A DNA stretch of 64,000 nucleotides from Pseudogulbenkiania sp. MAI-1 (lineage in GTDB: Bacteria; Pseudomonadota; Gammaproteobacteria; Burkholderiales; Chromobacteriaceae). Below the pieces are notes generated by a model that saw only the letters and a list, made by a program, of their open reading frames with translations, searched no databases and had not been told where the DNA came from. The stretch covers positions 519,501 to 583,500 of the forward strand of contig NZ_AZUR01000001.1 in NCBI RefSeq assembly GCF_000527175.1, in the 5' to 3' direction. Each line of letters begins with the position of its first letter. Position 1 is the first letter of the stretch. Below are positions 7,363 through 16,200 of this stretch, in pieces. The translations under genes were made by a program, and so were the position numbers.

Positions 7363-8289
7363 TCAGGCGACCAGCTTGCCCAAGGCCGCCAGCACGCCGC
7401 TGCCGGGGGCAGGGGTGCAGCACAGCTCGGGAATCTGGAAATCCACCGCCATCATCACCGAGAGTGCGGTAATCGTGATGATGGAGAAGAAGAACACCTG
7501 ACGCGCCCACACCCGGTCGTCGGTGCTGCTCTTGTAGCCCGACAGCGCCATCTTGAGCCACCACAGGCTGGTGGCGCAGGCCACGGCGAGGTAGCCGTAG
7601 CCGGCGTAGCCGCCGAAGGCCAGCATCACCGTCGCCACGGCGAAGGCCAGGATGTAGAGCACGATCTGCTGCTTGGCGGCCGAGACGCCCTTCACCACCG
7701 GCAGCACCGGGATGTTGGCGGCCTCGTAGTCCTTGAAGCGGAAGATCGCGATCGCGTACGAGTGCGGCATCTGCCACAGGCAGAACATCAGGAGCAGGAT
7801 GGCGGCCCCCATGTCGAACTGGCCGCTCACCGCGCAGTAGCCCGCCACCGGCGGCACCGCGCCGGACAGGCTGCCCACCAGCGTGCCGTACACCGACTTG
7901 CGCTTCATATACAGGCTGTACACGCCGACGTAGATCACGAAGCCGAACAGCGCGCAGGCGAAGGCCAGCGGGTTGGTCCAGTGCCACAGCGTCCCGAAGC
8001 CCGCGATGCCCAGCACGATGCCGTGCCAGAAGGCGGCCTTGAACGACATGGCGCCGGTGACCAGCACGCGGTTCTTCGTGCGCGCCATCTTGCTGTCGAT
8101 GTCGCGGTCGATGCAGTTGTTCAGCGAACAACCGGAAGCGACCACCAGCGACAGCCCGATGATCGTCGCCAGGAGCAGCCCGAGGTCGACCTGGCCCCGC
8201 GCGGCGAGCAGGAAACCGCCCGCCGTCGAGATCAGATTGCCGAAGATGATGCCCGGCTTGGTGACCTGCAGGTAGCGCTTGAGTTTCAC
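7363..8289 (-). CDS. cyoE: Protoheme IX farnesyltransferase
   Basis: 308 residues from the chosen GTG at 8289. Begins with KRYLQVTKPGIIFGNLIST, nearly the E. coli CyoE start. The two prenyl-binding aspartate motifs are present: NNCIDRDIDSKMARTKNR and a YTDxxKR-like segment in the second half. Multi-helix membrane protein of the UbiA superfamily that converts heme B to heme O for the bo3 oxidase. An alternative ATG at 8340 would overlap cyoD by 40 nt and add a non-homologous leader, so the GTG with GAGAG upstream is preferred. Last gene of cyoABCDE. Confidence 0.95.
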   Translation of the reverse strand: MKLKRYLQVTKPGIIFGNLISTAGGFLLAARGQVDLGLLLATIIGLSLVVASGCSLNNCIDRDIDSKMARTKNRVLVTGAMSFKAAFWHGIVLGIAGFGTLWHWTNPLAFACALFGFVIYVGVYSLYMKRKSVYGTLVGSLSGAVPPVAGYCAVSGQFDMGAAILLLMFCLWQMPHSYAIAIFRFKDYEAANIPVLPVVKGVSAAKQQIVLYILAFAVATVMLAFGGYAGYGYLAVACATSLWWLKMALSGYKSSTDDRVWARQVFFFSIITITALSVMMAVDFQIPELCCTPAPGSGVLAALGKLVA

Positions 8290-8300
8290 GTCAGGCGCTC

Positions 8301-8624
8301 TCAGGGCATCATCAGCGCGTCGGCGCTGAAGATGATCCATACCGACAGCACCACCAGCAGCACGATCACCAACGCGGTGAACAGGAAGGCCAGGGTGTTG
8401 ACGCGGCCTTCGCTGCTGAAGTTCAGGTGCAGGAAGTACTTCAGGTGCACTAGGATCTGCACCACGGCGAAGCCGGCGATGGCGAGCAGGGTGGTGTGGC
8501 TATCGAGGCCGCCGTTCATCACCATCCAGAACGGGATGACGGTCAGGATGACCGACAGCACGAAGCCGGTGAGATAGGATTTGACGCTGCCGTGGCCGGC
8601 GGCGTGGTCGTGACCATGGCTCAT
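8301..8624 (-). CDS. cyoD: Cytochrome bo3 ubiquinol oxidase subunit IV
   Basis: 107 residues with a His-rich N-terminus (MSHGHDHAAGHGSVKSYLTG) and three membrane helices, the normal CyoD architecture. The helix containing HLKYFLHLNFSSEGR is the conserved family segment. It stabilises the CuB site during oxidase assembly. Its ATG overlaps the cyoC stop (8624), and cyoE starts 11 nt after its own stop. Confidence 0.95.
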   Translation of the reverse strand: MSHGHDHAAGHGSVKSYLTGFVLSVILTVIPFWMVMNGGLDSHTTLLAIAGFAVVQILVHLKYFLHLNFSSEGRVNTLAFLFTALVIVLLVVLSVWIIFSADALMMP

Positions 8625-9241
8625 CAGATGGCCCCTTTCAGATAAACGACGGTAAAGACGCAGATCCAGACGATGTCGAGGAAGTGCCAGAACATGCTCA
8701 GGCAGTTCAGGCGGGTCATGGCGCGGCCGGTCAGACCGGTCTTGATCACTTCCAGCATCATCACCGCCATCCAGATCAGGCCGGCGGTCACGTGCAGGCC
8801 GTGCATGCCCACCAGGGCGAAGAAGCCGGACAGGAAGGCGCTCTTGTCCGGGCCGTGGCCCTCGGCGATCAGCGCGCCGAACTCGTGCAGTTCCATGCCG
8901 ATGAAGGTGGCGCCGAACAGGAAGGTCACGGCCAGCCAGCCCAACAGGCCAGCCTTGTTGCCCTTGTGGCCGCTGATCATGGCGAAACCGTAGGTGATGC
9001 TGGAGAACAGCAGCGCGAAGGTTTCCACCAGTACGAACTTGAGCTCGAAGATATCGCGGCCGCTGACGCCGCCGTTCACGTTGCCCACCAGTACCGCGTA
9101 GGCGGCAAAGGCGCTGGCGAACAGGATGCAGTCGGTCATCAGGTAGAGCCAGAAGCCCAGCTCGACGCTGGCGCCGCTGTCGTGGTGCTCATGGTCGTCA
9201 TGAGCGTGCGTGTCGTGCAGTGCAGTTACGTGCGAAGTCAT
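8624..9241 (-). CDS. cyoC: Cytochrome bo3 ubiquinol oxidase subunit III
   Basis: 205 residues, five predicted membrane helices in the heme-copper oxidase subunit III fold. The N-terminus is His/Asp-rich (HDTHAHDDHEHHDSGA). Conserved pieces include GFWLYLMTDCILFASAFAAY and MHGLHVTAGLIWM, and the C-terminal WHFLDIVWICVFTVVYL. Structural subunit of the quinol oxidase; shares 1 nt with cyoD and lies 6 nt after cyoB. Confidence 0.97.
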   Translation of the reverse strand: MTSHVTALHDTHAHDDHEHHDSGASVELGFWLYLMTDCILFASAFAAYAVLVGNVNGGVSGRDIFELKFVLVETFALLFSSITYGFAMISGHKGNKAGLLGWLAVTFLFGATFIGMELHEFGALIAEGHGPDKSAFLSGFFALVGMHGLHVTAGLIWMAVMMLEVIKTGLTGRAMTRLNCLSMFWHFLDIVWICVFTVVYLKGAI

Positions 9242-9247
9242 GGCTGT

Positions 9248-11287
9248 TTACACCTGCTCCAGAGTTTTGGCCGGGCGCGGACGGGCGGTTTCGCGCTCGT
9301 CGTAGCGGTCGAAGTCGATGCCCATCTTTTCGAAGCGCTCGCGCTCGATGGCTTCCACCTCGTCCGGCTGAACGTAGTAGTCGAGATTGCTGTCATAGGC
9401 GCGGCCCAGCATGCTGGCGATGATGCCCAGCAGGCCGACGATAGCGAGCCACCAGATGTGCCAGATCAGGGCGAAGCCGCATACGAGGGTGAAACCGCCG
9501 ATGTAGACGCCGGCCGCGGTGTTCTGCGGCATGTGGATCGGCGCGTACTGCTGCGGAATCTCATAGGCCACGCCTTTTTCCTTCATGTCGGTGAAGGCGT
9601 CGATGTCATGCACGTGCGGCACCTTGGCGAAGTTGTAGAACGGCGGCGGCGAGGAGGTCGACCACTCCAGGGTGTGGCCATTCCACGGGTCGCCGGTCAC
9701 GTCGGCGAGCTGCTTGCGGTTGCGCACGCTCACGTAAATCTGCAGCAGCTGGCAGCCGATGCCGATGGCGATCAGCACCGCGCCGATGCAGGCGGCGTAC
9801 AGCCACGGGGTCCACAGCGGGTTGTCGGTGTGGTTCAGGCGACGGGTCATGCCCAGGAAGCCCAGGATGTAGAGCGGCACGAAGGCGAAGTAGAAGCCGG
9901 TCTGCCAGAACCAGAACGCGGCCTTGCCCAGACGCTCGTCCAGCTTGAAGCCGAAGGCTTTCGGGAACCAGAACACGAAGCCGGCGAGATAGCCGAATAC
10001 GGCGCCACCGATGATGGTGTTGTGGAAGTGGGCGATCAGGAACAGGCTGTTGTGCAGCACGAAGTCGGCGCCAGGCACGGCCATCAGCACGCCGGTCATG
10101 CCACCGATCGAGAAGGTGACCATGAAGCCCAGGGTCCACAGTACCGGCGCGGTGAAGCGCAGGCGGCCGCGGTAGATGGTGAACAGCCAGTTGAACAGCT
10201 TCACGCCGGTCGGCACCGAGATCACCATGGTGGCGATGCCGAAGAAGGCGTTGACGCTGGCGCCGGAACCCATGGTGAAGAAGTGGTGCAGCCACACCAT
10301 GAAGCCGAGTACCGTGATCACGCCGCTGGCGACAATCATCGAGGTATGGCCGAACAGGCGCTTGCCGGAGAAGGTGGAGATCACTTCCGAGAAGATGCCG
10401 AAGGCCGGCAGGATCAGGATGTACACCTCCGGATGACCCCAGGCCCAGAACAGGTTGAGGTACATCATCGGGTTGCCGCCGGCTTCACTGGTGAAGAAGT
10501 GGAAGTCCAGGTAGCGGTCCAGCGTCAGCATGGCGAGTGCGCCGGTCAGGATCGGGAACGAGCTTACGATCAGCACGTTGGCCCAGGTGCAGGTCCAGGT
10601 GAAGATCGGCATTTGCATCAGTTTCATGCCCGGTGCGCGCATCTTGAGGATGGTCACCAGGAAGTTGATCGCCGTTAATGTCGTCCCGATACCGGATATC
10701 TGCAGCGCCCAGATGTAGTAATCCACCCCCACGCCTGGGCTGTAGGCCAGTTCCGACAGCGGCGGGTAGGCCACCCAGCCGGTGCGGGCGAACTCACCCA
10801 CGCCGAGCGAGATGTTCACCAGCGCCGCGGCGGCCACCAGCAGCCAGAAGCTCAGCGAGTTCAGGAAGGGAAAGGCCACGTCACGGGCGCCGATCTGCAG
10901 CGGCACCACGATGTTCATCAGGCCGGTCATGAACGGCATGGCCATGAAGATGATCATGATCACGCCGTGGGCGGTGAAGATCTGGTCGTAGTGCTCGGGC
11001 GGGAAGATGCCGTGGGCGCCACCGGTGGCCATGGCCAGCTGGGTGCGCATCATCAGCGCGTCGGCAAAGCCGCGCAGCAGCATCACCAGCGCCACGATGA
11101 TGTACATGACGCCGATCTTCTTGTGGTCGACCGAAGTCAGCCACTCTTTCCACAGATAGCCCCACTTGCCGAACTTGGTGATGGCGGCAATGATCGCGAG
11201 GCCGACCAGGCCGGCGCCGGAGAGCGCCCCCATGATGATTGGCTCATGGAACGGTATGGCGTCCAGAGTCAGTTTGCCTAATAACAT
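9248..11287 (-). CDS. cyoB: Cytochrome bo3 ubiquinol oxidase subunit I
   Basis: 679 residues, close to the ~660 of E. coli CyoB, with about 15 membrane helices. The binuclear centre appears as WAWGHPEVYILILPAFGIFS (CuB ligand and the His-Tyr crosslink region) and the WLHHFFTMG pair of CuB histidines. HFHNTIIGG marks the heme ligand region. It carries heme b, heme o3 and CuB, reduces O2 to water and pumps protons. Second gene of the operon, 9 nt after cyoA. The C-terminal tail ending ARPRPAKTLEQV is longer than in E. coli. Confidence 0.98.
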   Translation of the reverse strand: MLLGKLTLDAIPFHEPIIMGALSGAGLVGLAIIAAITKFGKWGYLWKEWLTSVDHKKIGVMYIIVALVMLLRGFADALMMRTQLAMATGGAHGIFPPEHYDQIFTAHGVIMIIFMAMPFMTGLMNIVVPLQIGARDVAFPFLNSLSFWLLVAAAALVNISLGVGEFARTGWVAYPPLSELAYSPGVGVDYYIWALQISGIGTTLTAINFLVTILKMRAPGMKLMQMPIFTWTCTWANVLIVSSFPILTGALAMLTLDRYLDFHFFTSEAGGNPMMYLNLFWAWGHPEVYILILPAFGIFSEVISTFSGKRLFGHTSMIVASGVITVLGFMVWLHHFFTMGSGASVNAFFGIATMVISVPTGVKLFNWLFTIYRGRLRFTAPVLWTLGFMVTFSIGGMTGVLMAVPGADFVLHNSLFLIAHFHNTIIGGAVFGYLAGFVFWFPKAFGFKLDERLGKAAFWFWQTGFYFAFVPLYILGFLGMTRRLNHTDNPLWTPWLYAACIGAVLIAIGIGCQLLQIYVSVRNRKQLADVTGDPWNGHTLEWSTSSPPPFYNFAKVPHVHDIDAFTDMKEKGVAYEIPQQYAPIHMPQNTAAGVYIGGFTLVCGFALIWHIWWLAIVGLLGIIASMLGRAYDSNLDYYVQPDEVEAIERERFEKMGIDFDRYDERETARPRPAKTLEQV

Positions 11288-11296
11288 TGTCTTTCC

Positions 11297-12229
11297 TTAC
11301 TCTTTAACGACCGGCGTCTTGCACAGGCTCTTGGAGAGCGCGGCAAGCTGAATGGGGCTGAGTCCGGCTTCCATGGCGGTCTGGTGGCTGGCCATGTACT
11401 TGCTCAGTACGCCGTAGAACAGGCCCGGCGTGACGGACGAGAAGTGCTGCACCGGGTTGTTTTCACTCGGATTCAGCAGTTGGGTGTAGCTGGCGGCATC
11501 CAGCGGCTTGCCCTGGCGCACCTGTTTCACCCAGGCGTCGAATTCGGCCGGAGTGGCGGTAGCGATGGCCTTGAACTTCATGCCGGAGAAGCCGGCACCG
11601 CTGTAGTTGGCCGATATGCCGTCATAGCTGCCAGGCTCGTTGGCGATCAGGTGCAGCTTGGTCTGCATGCCGGCCATCGAGTAGATCTGGCCGCCCAGCT
11701 GCGGGATGAAGAACGAGTTCATCGCGGCATCGGAGGTGATCTTGAAGTTCACCGGGGTGTTGGCCGGGAAGGCCAGCTGGTTCACGCTGGCGATGTTCAG
11801 GTCGGGGTAAATGAACAGCCATTTCCAGTCCAGCGACACGACCTGCACGTTGATCGGCTTCACGTTGGAGTCGAGCGGACGGTACGGATCCAGCTTGTGG
11901 GTGCTGTTCCAGGTGATGACGGCGAGGAAGGAGACGATGATGATCGGGACGATCCAGACTACGGCTTCGATCTTGCCGGAGTGCGACCACTTCGGGTCAT
12001 AGGTGGCGTTCTTGTTGCTGGCGCGGTATTTCCAGGCGAAGCCCAATGTCATCAGAATGACCGGGACGACCACCAGCAGCATCAGCACGGTGGCCGTGAT
12101 GATCAGGGATTTCTCATCCGCCGCGACCTGGCCTTTCGGATCAAGAATGCCTCCTTGGCAGCCGGAGAGCAGGGCGGCGGCGGCCAGCAGAAGCCCTCGT
12201 AAAATGCGTGGGTGTTTACTGTGTATCAT
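11297..12229 (-). CDS. cyoA: Cytochrome bo3 ubiquinol oxidase subunit II
   Basis: 310 residues. Lipoprotein signal with lipobox LLSGC (acylated Cys about residue 24), then two membrane helices and a periplasmic cupredoxin-like domain. The CuA ligands are absent, as expected for quinol oxidases; SLDWKWLFIYPDLNIASVNQ and the COX_ARM region (FSGMKFKAIATATPAEFDAW) are typical CyoA. First gene of cyoABCDE. AAGG lies seven nt before the ATG at 12229. Upstream is about 1 kb of non-coding DNA that should contain the operon promoter. Confidence 0.97.
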   Translation of the reverse strand: MIHSKHPRILRGLLLAAAALLSGCQGGILDPKGQVAADEKSLIITATVLMLLVVVPVILMTLGFAWKYRASNKNATYDPKWSHSGKIEAVVWIVPIIIVSFLAVITWNSTHKLDPYRPLDSNVKPINVQVVSLDWKWLFIYPDLNIASVNQLAFPANTPVNFKITSDAAMNSFFIPQLGGQIYSMAGMQTKLHLIANEPGSYDGISANYSGAGFSGMKFKAIATATPAEFDAWVKQVRQGKPLDAASYTQLLNPSENNPVQHFSSVTPGLFYGVLSKYMASHQTAMEAGLSPIQLAALSKSLCKTPVVKE

Positions 12230-13169
12230 CCTACGACCTTAGTGAAGTGAAAGTAACTTTTTGTCGTGCCCAAGCGAACCCAACGTCACGGGGGTCGGCC
12301 GTCACATCGGTCTGGCTTGGGGAAGCAAACGCGTATTTCGCCCGAGGCGGAATAACAAGGCCAAATGCCGCAGTCCCGGTCAAAAACGGCACGCCGCGAC
12401 GACGCCGACAACGGCTGTTTCGAGATCGCGATGGCCCCGGAGATCACTTGATACGAACGACTGGCGATCGTTCAGATAGATGGCGTGACAGCAAGAAATT
12501 CACTGTTCGAGAGGCAGAGGCAGGCGCGGAACGGGCGCGGGAATCCTCTTGCGAGGACATCCGCATCACATCCCGGCGAACCGTCAAAAAAGCAATTATG
12601 CCTGTCGAGTACTTCGCTTTAGGTAAGGAAAAGCGAATGGAATGGGGTGGGTCATTCCATCGTTTGGATCTGAACTGGACGGGCGGTATTGAATGCCATT
12701 TTTGATGCTTATTCAATACCAGCAACCAGGCGGTGTGCGCCCCGCCGGCACGGTTTGAACCATTGCCTGACAGGAGGGATTTGTTGCGGTGCCGCCATCG
12801 CCCGCTATAGCGTCTTCTATGAAGTTCGCATGGGCGACAGGAGGGGCGAGGGATTGTTACAAATTGTTACAAAAAAATGTCGGCGGAGGCGGCAGCGGGC
12901 GGGCAACTGGCATGCCGCCTGCATTTCCCGTGAAGAATCTGTCCAGTTACAGGGGGAGCGGCAGCGACAACTCAAATGGTGGCAGCGCGTGTAGTCCGCC
13001 GGGCGCAGGAGAGCGCTGCGAGGCGGTATGATCGGCGCAATGAGGGTGGTTGTCCTTGATCCAAGACAAGAAACCGGCAGGAAAATGCCGCAGGAGGCTC
13101 GTCCGGGAGGAGCCCGCCTGTCCGGCTTGCTGCTGCCGGGGCGGGAATGGCTGCAGTATCCGTGTGCAT
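12230..13169. other. Intergenic region upstream of cyoA, no gene seen
   Basis: About 940 nt between cyoA and the autotransporter terminator. The open frames here are short, Arg/Cys/Pro-rich and overlap each other on both strands without ribosome binding sites, so none is called. Contents noted: a tandem ATTGTTACAA-like repeat at about 12854-12874 followed by a run of seven A; an AT-rich patch around 12585-12605. The cyo promoter must lie here, but no clear -35/-10 pair could be fixed. Confidence 0.6.
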
Positions 13170-13206
13170 GAAAGCAAACAGGGCAACGGCGCAAACCGTT
13201 GCCCTG
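13170..13206 (-). terminator. Intrinsic terminator of the autotransporter gene
   Basis: Perfect 11-bp stem CAGGGCAACGG (13179-13189) / CCGTTGCCCTG (13196-13206), loop of 6 nt. Read on the - strand it is followed by TTTGCTTT. It lies about 60 nt past the autotransporter stop. Confidence 0.85.
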
Positions 13207-13267
13207 CTTCGAGAAGCCCAATGGAAAAGCCCACACGGGCTTCCCTCGGGTACTTACTGCGGCATAA

Positions 13268-16200
13268 TCAGAAACGGATGCGCAGACCCGCCGTCGCACC
13301 GACCTCGCTACGCCCTTTCCCTACCTCCCCATTCAAACCAGCGTAGATATACGCGCTGCGATTCAACTGTACCGTGCCACTGAGCGATGCCTGCACGAAG
13401 TCGCGGCCGGCATGCGGTGCGACCACCGTCAGGTTTTCTTTCGCTAGGCGGCCATTTACCTCCGGCCGGCCCTCATCGCCGATGTCACGCCCCACTGCGA
13501 CGCTGAACTTGTAGGTCACTGATTCGGTCAACGGGTCCTTGGACAAAGAGCCTCCCGACAGACCTGCCAGCACGCGGGTACCGTTTGCCGAGTAGCCGCC
13601 GAACGACAATCCGGCTTCCGAGGCCGAGCCCTCGTCGATGCCCTTGCGTGCCGAGTGCTGCCACAGCGCCCGGGCGAACGGCTCCACGGTCTGCTTGCCC
13701 AATTGCAGCGGCAGACGCACCCCCACCCCTACCAATGCTTCCTGGCCATCGGCCGTGGTCTGCAGCGAACCGGTCTGTTGCAGCGGATCGGTGCGCTGGG
13801 TCTTCCAGCGGCTGGTGCCGTAGGCGGCAACGCCGTCCAGCACGAAGTCGCCGGCACCTAGTTGGCCGTAGACAAAGCCCAGGCTGTCGTCCACCGCGCC
13901 GGTGCCGGCGTTGGCCGATACATGGTTGGTGGCGTACGAGAAGCCGGCGCCGAACAGGTTGCGACCGTTGCGGTAGAGATCCCGACCCACGGTGTACTGA
14001 TCACGCTGGGTACGGTAGCCCGAGGCGTAGCCGTCGGCGTCGAAGTCGCCATGGTTGGTCGATACATCCAGCCACAGATCCTGCACGGCACCCAGTTCGG
14101 TGCCCTCCACGCCCGGATCCTTGCTGCCCGCTTCATGAGCGCGCAGACGACCCGCCACCTGGTTTTGCAGGGCACGACCCGCCTGCGGTGCGGCCGCCGC
14201 CAGTGCACCATGCACTTCGCCGGACAACCGGCGCGTCAGGTCAGGCAGGGTGTTGCCGTTGACACCGGCCACGGCGTAGAGCAGATCGCTCTGACGCGAC
14301 GTGGCGCTGCCATCGTCCTGGTGGGCCAGCAGTTTGTCCAGCACCCCGCCGGCCGACTGGGCATTGACGTTGCCCTTGCCCTTGGCCAGATAGGCGGCGT
14401 AAGACGTCGGCGTCAGCACCAGGTCGACGCTGTCGCTGCCGCGCATATTGTAGAAGGCAGTGAAGCGGGTATCCGCCGCCAGTCCGCTCGCCGGCTGGGT
14501 CAGCGTAGCGAAGCGGCCGACGATGCCGCCATCGGCCGTAATGATGCGGAACAGATCGCCCACCGACGGCGTGAAGGTGTTGCTCGCACTGCCGGTGATG
14601 CCGCGCAACTGCGGCGCCAGCGTGACGTTATCGCTGATGATGAACTGGCCGCCGGTGATGTCGAGGTGTGAGTAGTGCCCCGCACCGTTGCCGATGGTGG
14701 TGCCGTCGATATCTTCCTGGAAGGAACTACCCGCCAGCATCGTGGTGGTGCCGACCTGGGACAGCAGGCCCGGAGAGTTACCCGGCGCCAGCGTGCCGCT
14801 CACCGTCATGTCGCCGATGATAAGGCCGCTCCCGCGCAGGGTGCCGGCAGCATCAACCTGCACCCAACTGTCGAGGGTGCCGTTGGCGCGCAGCATGCCG
14901 TCCTGCACGCAGGTCCCGTTGTTCATGGTGGCGCTGCCGGTCAGATTCAGCGTGCCGGTGCCGGTCTTGTTGAAGCAGCCGCTGCTGCTATTGCTGCTGA
15001 TGGTACCGGACAGCGTGGTGGTGGTGCCGGCATCGACATTCACTTCGGCCTTGCCGGCCACCAGCACCTGCTGGTTGGCACCGAGGGTTTGCGTGGTGTG
15101 CAGCGTGCCGCCATTCAGCAATACGGTGCCGGTGCCGAGCGAGGAGCCCAGCGCCACGTCCACGACACCGCCGTTGATGGTGGTGCCGCCGCTGTAAGTG
15201 TTGTTGCCGGTCAATACCAATGTGCCGTCGCCGCCCTTGAACAGCCGGCCGCTACCGTCGATGCCGCCATTCTGGGTAAAGGTCGTGCCGGCGTCGGTCA
15301 GCAACTGGCTGTCGGCCAGCAGCGTGATCTTGCGGCCGGTGCTCATGTCGGCCGTGGTCTGCAGCGTCCCGCCATTGAGGGTGACGTTGCCGGATGCATC
15401 GCCCAGCGCCGAGTCGACTGCCACCTGTAGCGTGCCGGCGTTGACGGTGGTGCCGCCGCTGTAGCTGTTGCTGCCAGACAGGGTGAGCGTACCGCTGCCG
15501 GTCTTGCTCAGGCTGCCCGTGCCGGCGATGTCGCCCGAGAAAGTCGTGCTGCCGTTGTCGCCCCCGGTCGTGAGCTTGGCCGAGCCCAGCGTCACATGGC
15601 CAGCACCGGCCAGCGAACCGATCGTCTGGTCGAAGCCGTTCAGATCCAGCGTCGCGCCGGTCGCTACCGTGATGGCCGAGTCGGATGCCAGCGAGCCCGC
15701 CTTGCCGGCCTTGAGCGTGCCGCCGCTCACCGTCGTCGCGCCACTGTAGTCGTTGTCGCCGGACAAGGTTAGTGTGCCGCTGCCGGTCTTGGTCAGGCTA
15801 CCCGTGCCGGTGATGCCGCCCGAGAAGGTGGTGCTGTTGTCGCCGCCGGTGGTCAGATTGGCCGAACCCAGCGTCACATGGCCGTCACCGGCCAGCGAAC
15901 CGACCGTCTGGTCGTAGCCGTTCAGGTCGAGCGTCGCGCCGGCCGCCACCGTGGTGGCGGAGGCCGCCGCCAGCGCATTGGCCTTGCAGGCCTTGAGCGT
16001 GCCGGCGCTCACCGTGGTGGAGCCGGTGTAATCGCTGCCGCACAGCACCAGCGTGCCTGCGCCGGCCTTGGTCAGACCACCGCCGCCGGAAATCTGGCCG
16101 TTCTCGGTCAAGGTGGTTGCGTCTGCCACATCGATGATGCCGTTGCCGGTCAGCGTGATGGTGCGTGCCGAATCGTGGGTCGCAGTGGTCGCCAGCGTGC

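Noticed and set aside
8684..10678. 664-codon + strand frame opposite cyoB/cyoC, and similar long antisense frames elsewhere (for example 33940-36609 and 44804-48298)
   Set aside because: They are antisense shadows of strongly conserved genes, with His/Gln/Arg-rich translations produced by GC-rich codon bias.
12208..12705. 165-codon + strand open frame upstream of cyoA
   Set aside because: No ribosome binding site, Arg/Ser-rich improbable composition, overlapped by other frames on both strands; high GC makes such frames common.
12854..12885. Repeated ATTGTTACAA motif as an FNR/ANR site for cyo
   Set aside because: It does not match TTGAT-N4-ATCAA and lies over 600 nt from cyoA; kept only as a note in the intergenic entry.
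12817..13299. 160-codon - strand open frame between cyoA and the autotransporter
   Set aside because: It runs through the autotransporter terminator and is Cys/Arg/Pro-rich with no recognisable motif.
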